DNA of 64,000 nt, taken from contig JAJZDN010000015.1 of NCBI GenBank assembly GCA_021805985.1, positions 1 to 64,000 on the forward strand, given 5' to 3'. Both the position numbers and the translations under genes were made by a program. Positions 54,162 to 61,945 of this stretch are shown here, in pieces (within the stretch, counting starts at the first letter, position 1; each line of letters begins with the position of its first letter). This stretch comes from Planctomycetota bacterium. Its GTDB lineage: Bacteria; Planctomycetota; Phycisphaerae; WQYP01. The notes under the pieces are model-generated. The model saw only the letters and a list, made by a program, of their open reading frames with translations, was not told the origin of the DNA and did no database searches.

Positions 54162-54368
54162 ATGCTCGGATGGAACGGCACCCCCTGGTGGATGATCTTC
54201 GCCCTGCTGGATGAAGAAGAACGCAACCGCGACCATCCGGCCCCTAAGCAGGACATGGAACCCGTCTATCGGCGTTGGCGAAAAATTAAATCCACCCAGT
54301 ACCAACGCTTCAAGAAACAAAACAAAGAACTCTTGGAAAAAATCGAAGAACTGAACCGCCACGCTTAA
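54162..54368 (+). CDS. small coiled-coil protein, unknown
   Basis: A 68-aa protein: Trp-rich start (MLGWNGTPWWMIFALLDEEE) and a C-terminal basic/acidic coiled coil (YQRFKKQNKELLEKIEELNR). GAGGAG lies six bases before the ATG at 54162. It follows purF by 83 bp. No family recognised; the good ribosome site supports translation. Confidence 0.55.
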   Translation: MLGWNGTPWWMIFALLDEEERNRDHPAPKQDMEPVYRRWRKIKSTQYQRFKKQNKELLEKIEELNRHA

Positions 54369-54502
54369 TTGACGGCGGCCGCGGAAACGGTGTCAGGTAC
54401 CGGAGAGCTTACTTCATTTTGCTAGCCCAGGCTTCGCGATCAAACTTCGCACTTTTCGTGGGTTTCGGGGCTGAAGAACTAAGAGAACGGCCTTAAAACT
54501 CT

Positions 54503-54523
54503 TTTGTCCCTGATTTTGGGACA
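54503..54523 (+). promoter_or_regulatory. perfect palindrome upstream of the YggS gene
   Basis: TTGTCCC-TGATTTT-GGGACAA: a perfect 7-bp inverted repeat with 7-base spacer, 73 bp before the yggS ATG. No T-tract follows, so a terminator is unlikely; it could be an operator. Confidence 0.35.
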
Positions 54524-54596
54524 ATCTAGCTCTTTACATTTTTAGATAAGTGACAATAATACCCCTCTTCTGGTTTTGTTATACGAGGGATTTGAC

Positions 54597-55349
54597 ATGG
54601 ACATCACGGTTAAACTCAGTCAGGTTCAGGAACGAATCCGTGCTGCGGCAAATCGTGCGCGCCGTGATCCCGGCGATGTCACCCTTATTGCCGTAAGCAA
54701 ATATGCGGCCTTGAAACAGATTCAGCAACTCATCACGGCCGGGCAACGGCATTTCGGAGAAAGCCGCGTTCAGAATTTGCAAACCCGCAATGAGGAAGTT
54801 CGGGACTGGCTCACTGAAACCATGGCGGACGGCGCTGAAATCAACGCCCAAATAAAATGGCATATGATTGGCCATCTGCAACGCAATAAAGCGGCTGCGG
54901 CTATTGAAACCAGTGAAATTATTCACAGCGTCGATTCATTGCGACTGGCGGAGCACCTCAATGATTTGGGCGGTCGGCGGGAAAAATCCATTCCCATTCT
55001 CATGGAAGTAAATACCTCCGGTGAAGATTCCAAACAAGGCGTCCCGATACCAGCGGCCATTCATATGGCGGAACAGTTCGAAACCCTGGCGCATTTGCAG
55101 GTTGTCGGACTGATGACCATGGCCCGCCACTCCGCCAATCCCGAAGAGGCCAGAGAATGCTTTATCACATTAAGAGAGATATTTAATGAATTGCGATTCA
55201 GGAAAATATGTGGGCCGCACTTTAAGCATCTTTCTATGGGCATGAGCGGCGATTTTGAAATTGCTATTGAAGAAGGTTCCACTCTGGTAAGAATCGGATC
55301 GGCAATATTCGGTGCCCACAGCGAGGCAGCGGTGGAAACAGGCCGTTGA
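54597..55349 (+). CDS. yggS: YggS/PROSC-family PLP homeostasis protein
   Basis: A 250-aa single-domain, fold-type III PLP-binding protein involved in pyridoxal phosphate homeostasis; no catalytic activity is known for the family. VTLIAVSKYAALKQIQQLI contains the PLP Lys, followed by HFGESRVQN, WHMIGHLQRNKA, IHSVDSLRLAEHL, VNTSGEDSKQGV, GLMTMAR and SMGMSGDFEIAIEEGSTLVR, which binds the cofactor phosphate. GAGGG precedes ATG 54597. It stands alone after a palindromic site. Confidence 0.95.
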   Translation: MDITVKLSQVQERIRAAANRARRDPGDVTLIAVSKYAALKQIQQLITAGQRHFGESRVQNLQTRNEEVRDWLTETMADGAEINAQIKWHMIGHLQRNKAAAAIETSEIIHSVDSLRLAEHLNDLGGRREKSIPILMEVNTSGEDSKQGVPIPAAIHMAEQFETLAHLQVVGLMTMARHSANPEEARECFITLREIFNELRFRKICGPHFKHLSMGMSGDFEIAIEEGSTLVRIGSAIFGAHSEAAVETGR

Positions 55350-55719
55350 AAGCAAACCTGCTCGATTGGCAGGCGATAGAAACCGCATGGCCCCACCAAC
55401 ACGAGCAAATTCCGATAGCTCAATGCGGCAGCGTTGAGTGACCGCGGAATACGGTCTGATCGCACACCCTTCTTCGCGCCCGGGCAATTGCCTCAGTACG
55501 CGGTTCGACGGATGGCGAGGACGCCAAGTTCCTGCTGTTGGGCGTGGCAATATTCCCGGGCAAGCGGCGAAATCGACGCCATCAATGCCGGCGCTAAGAG
55601 AATGGTTCCTCTTGGAAACTCGCACTCCAGTGGCCTGCCCGCATTTATTGCCACGCCCCGGCTGCTCCGGCTGCCTGTGAAGCGTTGACCGCCGACACAT
55701 CTTTGGTTAAAAGCCTGGC
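55350..55719. other. 370-bp intergenic stretch, no gene
   Basis: GC-rich stretch with overlapping open frames on both strands, none with a start site, domain or consistent composition. I see nothing functional. Confidence 0.5.
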
Positions 55720-58440
55720 ATGAATGGCACACTGAGAATTACACCGGAAGGTAAACTACTTTGCATTCAGAGCAGTTCGGATCAAGCGACTGCGATGCCC
55801 CCATCAATGCAGTTGCGCATTGCGGACTGTTTTGCCAAGAGCGAATCAGAGGGCTTACTTCACCTCGCCACGGCGGAACTGCAAAGCCATCTGACACTGG
55901 AACTCGCTTATTTCCGTGAGCTTGCCCGCGAATATCTCGTACGTCTTTGCCACACGCCCGGGTTGGAAAATCAAGCCGGCCCGCAGCCGGCCATCGCACC
56001 GCCGGCCTTGGAAGACCTGACCTTCCGCTGCATGCAGGCACCCCCCATGCAGGGGTTGGAATATCTGAACCCCCAACTGCTCGTGCGACTATGGACAGAT
56101 CTCGATGCATTGGTGCGTCAGGAAATTGCGGGTTTTCCCGGTGGAATGGCGGCCTATCTCAAAGACAAAAATCCTATCTGGCGGCTGGTCGGCCGCGTGA
56201 CGTTTCATCTGGCGGAAAACAAACGTGATTCTTCAAATCCTTTCGCTTTTCTGGCCACCTACGCCAATCGATTATCGGCGCAAGCCACCTTGCGGCATCT
56301 GCCGCTAAGCGAAGCCCTTCGAGAATATGCCGGTGCCGGAAATCGGGAACGGCTTATTGCATTGCTGACACCGATAGAAAGGGCGGCAAAAAAAAGCCAA
56401 CTGTTGCGCGAACTTGTGGATTCCGGGGATATTTATCATCCCCTGGCCTGGAGACCGGAATCAGCCTACCGCTTTCTGCAGGATGTGCCCGTGTTTGAGG
56501 AGAGCGGGCTGGTGGTGCGCGTGCCGAATTGGTGGCGTGCTGGCAGATCCTCCCGCGCGGTGGTGAATGTGACCGTTGGTAAGCAAGCGAAAACCCGGCT
56601 GGATGCTGATGCGCTGCTGGATTTCTCCGTGAGCGTCAGTGTGGATGGGCGGAAAGTCACTGACGAGGAATTGCAGTCTATTTTGGCGGCATCCAATGGG
56701 TTAATGCTGCTGAAAGGGCAGTGGGTGGAAATTGACAAAGAAAAACTCACCGAAGCCTTAGGAATATGGAAGCATGTAGAAGCGCAGGCCGGCACTGGAG
56801 GCATATCATTTTTTGAAGCTATGCGAATGCTGTCGGGTGTGGGTGTAAGCACCACGTCACCAACTGCCGATGCCCCCACACGCGACTGGTCTGAAGTTGT
56901 CCCCGGAGAGTGGCTGGCCGCACGCTTGGCAGAATTGCGAAATCCTGAAGCAGGCACTCCCGCGGAAACGCCTGCGGGCTTATTAGCCACACTGCGGCCG
57001 TACCAGAAGATCGGGGTTCGGTGGTTGCATTTTATGGCGCAGTTAGGTCTGGGTGCCTGCTTGGCCGATGATATGGGCTTGGGCAAAACCATTCAGGTGC
57101 TGGGCCTGCTGCTGTATTTAAAGGAACATGGTGCAGAGGGGAAGTCGGCGCCGCCGTCCTTGTTAATTGTTCCAGCGTCGCTGATCGCCAATTGGCGTGA
57201 TGAATTGGCGAAATTCGCGCCAAGCCTGAAGGTCTGCGTCGTGCACGCTTCTGAAAAGCTTGATGACTGGTCTGATGACAATCAAGAAGCGATGGCGCAG
57301 AACCTTGCGTCCATGGATCTGCTGATCACCACCTACGGAATGGCAACGCGACTGGCCTGGCTGGCCGAGCGGCCGTGGAATGTGGTGATTCTTGATGAAG
57401 CGCAGGCGATTAAAAATTCCGGCACCAAACAGACGCGAAGCGTCAAGCAGTTTAAGGCGTCGGCGCGGGTGGCACTCACGGGTACGCCGGTGGAAAACCG
57501 GCTTTCAGATTTATGGTCCATCTTTGATTTTCTCAATCCCGGTCTTCTCGGCGGAGCCAAAGCGTTCAGCACGTACGCCAAATCTGTCGCGGAATTACCG
57601 GGCGGTTATGCGCCTTTGCGGGCACTGGTGCAACCCTATATTTTGCGGCGACTGAAAACCGATAAACGCATTATCTCTGACCTGCCTGATAAAACGGAGG
57701 TACGGGCATTTTGTGCGTTAAGCAAGCAACAGATTGCCTTGTATCAAATGGCGGTCGATGAGATGGCCTCAAAAATAAAAGAGGCCGATGGCATAGCCAG
57801 AAGGGGCCTGGTGTTGTCTTATCTCATGCGGTTTAAACAAATCTGCAACCATCCATCGCAATTACTGGGTGATGGATCTTACGACCCGGCGCACAGCGGC
57901 AAATTTCTGCGCCTCGCTGAATTAAGCGAGGAAATGGCCTCCCGGCAGGAAAAGGTTCTGATCTTTACGCAATTCCGGGAAATTACCGCAGCCCTCACGG
58001 GCTTTCTGGAATCCATTTTTGGCCGGCCGGGCCTGATTCTGCACGGCGGCACCGCCGTAGCGAGTCGAAAGCAGTTGGTCCAGCAATTTCAAAGCGATAA
58101 CGGGCCGCCCTTTTTCGTGCTTTCTTTGAAGGCCGGCGGTGTGGGGTTGAATCTTACAGCGGCGTCGCACGTGGTGCATTTTGATCGCTGGTGGAACCCG
58201 GCGGTGGAGAATCAGGCGACGGATCGGGCGTTTCGTATTGGTCAGAAGAAAAATGTGTTGGTGCATAAGTTTATATGCCAGGGCACATTGGAGGACAAAA
58301 TCGACACATTAATGGCCGAGAAAACAAATCTCTCTAATGAGATATTGCAGGGGGGGGCCGAGCAAATGCTCACGGAGATGAACAACCAGGAATTGCTGAA
58401 TTTTGTGACACTGGATATTCATCGGGTTAGCGAGTTATGA
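55720..58440 (+). CDS. SNF2-family DNA helicase/translocase
   Basis: A 906-aa Swi2/Snf2 ATPase. The N-terminal 430 residues are the poorly conserved bacterial SNF2-associated region. The motor follows: ACLADDMGLGKTIQVLGLLL (I), LLIVPASLIANWRDEL (Ia), VILDEAQAIKN (II, D-E-A-Q), VALTGTPVENRLSDLWSIFD (III), VLIFTQFREI (IV), GGVGLNLTAASHVVHFDRWW and QATDRAFRIGQKKNVLVHKF (V, VI). It translocates on double-stranded DNA; the target is unknown. It lies 39 bp upstream of a SWIM zinc-finger gene, a frequent bacterial pairing. Confidence 0.92.
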   Translation: MNGTLRITPEGKLLCIQSSSDQATAMPPSMQLRIADCFAKSESEGLLHLATAELQSHLTLELAYFRELAREYLVRLCHTPGLENQAGPQPAIAPPALEDLTFRCMQAPPMQGLEYLNPQLLVRLWTDLDALVRQEIAGFPGGMAAYLKDKNPIWRLVGRVTFHLAENKRDSSNPFAFLATYANRLSAQATLRHLPLSEALREYAGAGNRERLIALLTPIERAAKKSQLLRELVDSGDIYHPLAWRPESAYRFLQDVPVFEESGLVVRVPNWWRAGRSSRAVVNVTVGKQAKTRLDADALLDFSVSVSVDGRKVTDEELQSILAASNGLMLLKGQWVEIDKEKLTEALGIWKHVEAQAGTGGISFFEAMRMLSGVGVSTTSPTADAPTRDWSEVVPGEWLAARLAELRNPEAGTPAETPAGLLATLRPYQKIGVRWLHFMAQLGLGACLADDMGLGKTIQVLGLLLYLKEHGAEGKSAPPSLLIVPASLIANWRDELAKFAPSLKVCVVHASEKLDDWSDDNQEAMAQNLASMDLLITTYGMATRLAWLAERPWNVVILDEAQAIKNSGTKQTRSVKQFKASARVALTGTPVENRLSDLWSIFDFLNPGLLGGAKAFSTYAKSVAELPGGYAPLRALVQPYILRRLKTDKRIISDLPDKTEVRAFCALSKQQIALYQMAVDEMASKIKEADGIARRGLVLSYLMRFKQICNHPSQLLGDGSYDPAHSGKFLRLAELSEEMASRQEKVLIFTQFREITAALTGFLESIFGRPGLILHGGTAVASRKQLVQQFQSDNGPPFFVLSLKAGGVGLNLTAASHVVHFDRWWNPAVENQATDRAFRIGQKKNVLVHKFICQGTLEDKIDTLMAEKTNLSNEILQGGAEQMLTEMNNQELLNFVTLDIHRVSEL

Positions 58441-58479
58441 TATGACCCGATAACCGCGGTCGGAAAAAGGAGCACACAC

Positions 58480-59397
58480 ATGTGGTGGACTTACAAACCG
58501 TACGTATCAGCAGCCCAGCGACAGAAAATAGCCCGGAAAGAAACGGCAAAATTGGAAAAAGCGGGGCGGAAAATGTCGCCGGTGCGGGTCGAGGGAAGGA
58601 AAATCGCTGCCACGTTTTGGGGCAAGGCCTGGTGCCAACACCTGGAATCGTACAGTGACTACACCAACCGGTTGCCGCGGGGCCGATCCTACGTGCGGAA
58701 TGGCTCGGTGCTGGATCTGCAAATTGAGCCTGGCAAAATTAGCGCATTGGTAAGCGGCTCGGAACTTTACAGCGTTGTCATCGACATTAAGCCATTGGCA
58801 AAGGAAACATGGGACGGCATTCGACAACGCTTATCAGGAGAGATCCGCAGCATTATCGAATTGCTGCAGGGTCGCATGTCCGATGCAGTCATGTCTGTGG
58901 TCACGGATCGGGCAGTCGGAATGTTTCCGATGCCGAATCATATCCAGATGGATTGCTCCTGCCCGGACTCGGCCGGCCTATGCAAGCATCTGGCCGCAGT
59001 GCTCTACGGCGTGGGTGCCAGACTGGATACTCAACCGGAGCTTTTGTTCAAACTTCGGAAGGTCAACCACCTGGAACTTGTGCCTACTTCCGACACGCTT
59101 GACGCCCTGACCAGCGCAGGTAGCGCCAATCGCAAAACAATCGCGGGTCATGAGTTGGCCGATGTGTTTGGCGTTGAAATGGATCAAGTGGCTGAAATAC
59201 CAATCGAGGCCCAGCCAGCGGGAGGCCCCGTCAAGATTGCCGGAAAATCTGTGGCCGATAAAAAAAGCGTTGCTGCAAGGAAAAACAAGATAGTGGCTAA
59301 ATCGCGGACTAAATCGAAGACTGAATCCCCGGCAAGCGCAAAAGCGAAGCGGAAGGTTGTAACCCCTGCGAAAGCCCGTAGAAGCCAGTCAAAGTAA
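58480..59397 (+). CDS. SWIM zinc-finger protein
   Basis: A 305-aa partner of the SNF2 helicase. The SWIM motif is CSCPDSAGLCKHLAAVLYGV (C-x-C-x(n)-C-x-H, near residues 155-172), which binds zinc and probably DNA or protein. The region before it (AATFWGKAWCQHLESYSDYT, LPRGRSYVRNGSVLDLQIEP) matches SWIM proteins coupled to SNF2 ATPases. The last 60 residues are a Lys/Ala/Ser-rich basic tail like a histone H1 tail. Neighbour of the helicase on the same strand. Confidence 0.9.
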   Translation: MWWTYKPYVSAAQRQKIARKETAKLEKAGRKMSPVRVEGRKIAATFWGKAWCQHLESYSDYTNRLPRGRSYVRNGSVLDLQIEPGKISALVSGSELYSVVIDIKPLAKETWDGIRQRLSGEIRSIIELLQGRMSDAVMSVVTDRAVGMFPMPNHIQMDCSCPDSAGLCKHLAAVLYGVGARLDTQPELLFKLRKVNHLELVPTSDTLDALTSAGSANRKTIAGHELADVFGVEMDQVAEIPIEAQPAGGPVKIAGKSVADKKSVAARKNKIVAKSRTKSKTESPASAKAKRKVVTPAKARRSQSK

Positions 59398-59954
59398 AAC
59401 GCCTTTCCCACGGATATAATTTGTTTACAGTCGTTTTTTCATTTCTGCTTTTGCATTTTATTTTGGGTTGCGTACCGCATGCCGAAAGATCCGGTCGGAT
59501 GCCCCCATTGTATTAATGCGCTCCTCAATTTCTTGCTGCCTCACAGCGCCAACTGTCGGAACAATCCGGCTGCCACGAAGGATCGCATTTGTGTATACTC
59601 GCAATTGCGTTAGAATGTATATATCTAGTTTTGTGTTTATGTGAATATATCCGGAGTGCTTTTATCACCACATGCTTAGAGCCTGACCGAGTAGAAAACG
59701 AGCCATTATCGCATGTTTGGTCCGAAATTAGGGACGGGCGTAGGGCGACAGAATTTAACAAACTGAAAAGCGAAAACGCAATTTTAAAAAAATTTTCCAC
59801 AAGTCTTCAGAGAATTAAAAATTTTAATTATTAATTAATGTTTTGTCGGCTCCGAGCCGATGCGAGAGAAGTTGTTACTCGCCGATGGCCCCCAACCTTA
59901 GGGCTATCAGAGTTTGTTGTATCGTATGACCCCCTCACACCAAGGAGCTTCCTT
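59398..59954 (+). other. 557-bp AT-rich intergenic stretch
   Basis: Clearly richer in AT than its surroundings. A weak 81-codon frame (59589-59834) and another reaching back from the subtilase gene have no start site. No hairpin-plus-T terminator was noticed. The last 60 bp hold AAGGAG of the next gene. Confidence 0.4.
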
Positions 59955-61769
59955 ATGGAATCCTATACCCTCGTTTTCACGTCTTCACGTGACAATACCC
60001 GAAACGCTATGGGGCGAAATAGTAAATGGCCGCCCGTAGGCGTCGGAAAATTCAGCGTGGCATGTGCCCTCGCGGCCTTGGCGGGTGCGGCACTAAGCCC
60101 ATCACCGCTGCATGCGGACACCGCCTTTCAGGCAATCGGCTTAACCAATCTGCAACTGGTTGCACCGCAATTAAATGGAGCTGGTGTCAGTGTAGGCCAA
60201 GTTGAAGCCCCCACCAGTTCCAGCGGAGCTTATCTCCCTTTCGAGGCCAACTCGAATCTCGCGCCGGGTGCATCGTTCACTTATATGGACGCAACGGGAA
60301 TGTCCTCAAGTTCGTACAATGCAAGTCTCGGTTCCTGGCACGCCAATGATGTGGGAAGCATCCTCTATGGCTCCTCCGGTGTTGCTCCGGGGGTCTCGAA
60401 TGTGGCGATGTTTGCCGAGAGTTATTTCGCACAGGCATTTCCCGTTCAGCAGACGCCAAGTGTCGGATCGGCCGTACCATCGGTAATAAATCAGAGTTTT
60501 ATGTACTCCAACGCCTCTTCGAGCCTTATTCAAACCCTTAACACAGATTGGGACAACTTAGCGGCTTACACCAATGTACTTTATGTTACATCCATCGGTG
60601 ATGGCGAAATGACTGCCACTAGCCCATCCAGCTATATTAATCCGCCGGCATCCATGTATGACGGAATTGCAGTCGGTGTATACTCCGGCACGGTAACTGG
60701 CAACACGTATTCGGCATCCTCTTCCAGTTCGGCTTCGACTTCCTGGGTTGGGACAACACCTGGTGGCCGTTCAAAGCCGGATCTCGTGGCACCGGTTCCT
60801 GCTTTCACTTCCCTGGGGAACTACACCAGTTATACCGCTCCGGTGGTTTCCGGCGTGGCTGTGCTGATGGAACAAGCGGCCCGCGGCACGAACCTGCCCG
60901 GCCCGGTAGGATTTAATTCCAGTGATGCGGCAATATCTGCACAGGGCACCAGCGCCTACACCACTGCCGCCACCGATATTCGCACGGTCAAAGCCCTGTT
61001 GCTTAATGGTGCGGTCAAGCCCGTCGGTTGGACGAATTCCTATAGCGGTAATAACGGCTCCTACAGCTATAACGCCCCAACTACCAATGCCGTTACACCG
61101 TTGGATCCACGCTATGGCTCCGGTGTGGTCAATGCGTATAATTCGTATGAAAACCTGGCCGGAGGCGAACATACTTATTCGTCTGCCACAAGCCAATCTA
61201 TCGCAGCTTTGCCCACGATCACCAGCAGCCCAACCCCGGGTTTTTCTGGCTCAGCCACCGAAGCTGCCTCATCCACGCATCCCTCAACCATCACGGGCTG
61301 GAACCTCGCGACCATCGCGACGACCGCCAACAATAATGCGGTGGAAAATTACGATTTTAATTTGACCGGAGCATCGTCACAGAGTTGGGATCTCACTGCC
61401 ACGCTCAGCTGGAACAAAGACTATAACACTACCGGTATTAATCATCTGATGCTGTTTTTAATAAATTCAGCAGGTCAGAAAATTGCCGGAAGTACCAGCA
61501 TGCTAGACAACGTGCAGCAAATTAATGTCAATCCGGCATTGGGTATAAATTCCTTAATCCCCGGGCAGTATGATCTTGCCGTCGAAATGTTGGGTGGCAG
61601 CAACGCCATCTCCAGCAGTGAGACCTACGCCTTAGCGTGGAATTTTGCCGACCCCACGGCCGTGCCGGAACCCGCCACTTTGGCCATCTTCGCGATCGGT
61701 TTGGGCTTGTTCATGCTGCCACGAAAGCGGAAAGTGGCAGTGGCCATCGATGCCAGTATTGGGCAGTAA
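59955..61769 (+). CDS. exported subtilase-like protein with PEP-CTERM signal
   Basis: A 604-aa surface protein. A signal peptide follows a long n-region (VACALAALAGAALSPSPLHA, near residues 35-55). The body reads like an S8 subtilase: GAGVSVGQVEAP at the Asp site, SWHANDVGSILYGSSGVAPG at the His site, VTSIGDGE at the oxyanion Asn and NYTSYTAPVVSGVAVLM at the Ser site. The Asp is replaced by Glu and the oxyanion Asn by Asp, while His and Ser remain. The C-terminus is a PEP-CTERM tag: VPEPATLAIFAIGLGLFMLP then RKRK, used by exosortase. AAGGAG lies seven bases before ATG 59955. Activity is uncertain. Confidence 0.85.
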   Translation: MESYTLVFTSSRDNTRNAMGRNSKWPPVGVGKFSVACALAALAGAALSPSPLHADTAFQAIGLTNLQLVAPQLNGAGVSVGQVEAPTSSSGAYLPFEANSNLAPGASFTYMDATGMSSSSYNASLGSWHANDVGSILYGSSGVAPGVSNVAMFAESYFAQAFPVQQTPSVGSAVPSVINQSFMYSNASSSLIQTLNTDWDNLAAYTNVLYVTSIGDGEMTATSPSSYINPPASMYDGIAVGVYSGTVTGNTYSASSSSSASTSWVGTTPGGRSKPDLVAPVPAFTSLGNYTSYTAPVVSGVAVLMEQAARGTNLPGPVGFNSSDAAISAQGTSAYTTAATDIRTVKALLLNGAVKPVGWTNSYSGNNGSYSYNAPTTNAVTPLDPRYGSGVVNAYNSYENLAGGEHTYSSATSQSIAALPTITSSPTPGFSGSATEAASSTHPSTITGWNLATIATTANNNAVENYDFNLTGASSQSWDLTATLSWNKDYNTTGINHLMLFLINSAGQKIAGSTSMLDNVQQINVNPALGINSLIPGQYDLAVEMLGGSNAISSSETYALAWNFADPTAVPEPATLAIFAIGLGLFMLPRKRKVAVAIDASIGQ

Positions 61770-61791
61770 TTGCAGTATTGGGCAGTATGGG
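61754..61791 (+). repeat. 19-bp tandem duplication over the subtilase stop codon
   Basis: CAGTATTGGGCAGTAATTG (61754-61772) is followed by CAGTATTGGGCAGTATGGG. The first copy encodes the last residues and the TAA; the second is untranslated. Confidence 0.8.
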
Positions 61792-61945
61792 TCAGTAGTA
61801 GAGATCAGATTTGATCGGCCGGTGTAGAGATGGGTTATATAAACCCTCGCTAGCCGGACGATCAAGATCTCTCCTACTGCACCTGCTGCCATTACTGCAT
61901 GGTCTGAAGGGGCTGCAAGTACTGCATTTACGGCGTCTCCGGGAT

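Noticed and set aside
54389-54401. GTGTCAGGTACC-like text as a REP/RAYT element end
   Set aside because: Only one short copy, no hairpin partner and no tyrosine transposase nearby.
55170-55700. A 176-codon minus-strand frame overlapping yggS
   Set aside because: It overlaps a solid gene on the other strand and has low-complexity Arg/Pro text.
59589-59834. An 81-codon frame in the AT-rich gap
   Set aside because: No ribosome site and a Cys/Leu-rich start; the composition fits chance in AT-rich DNA.
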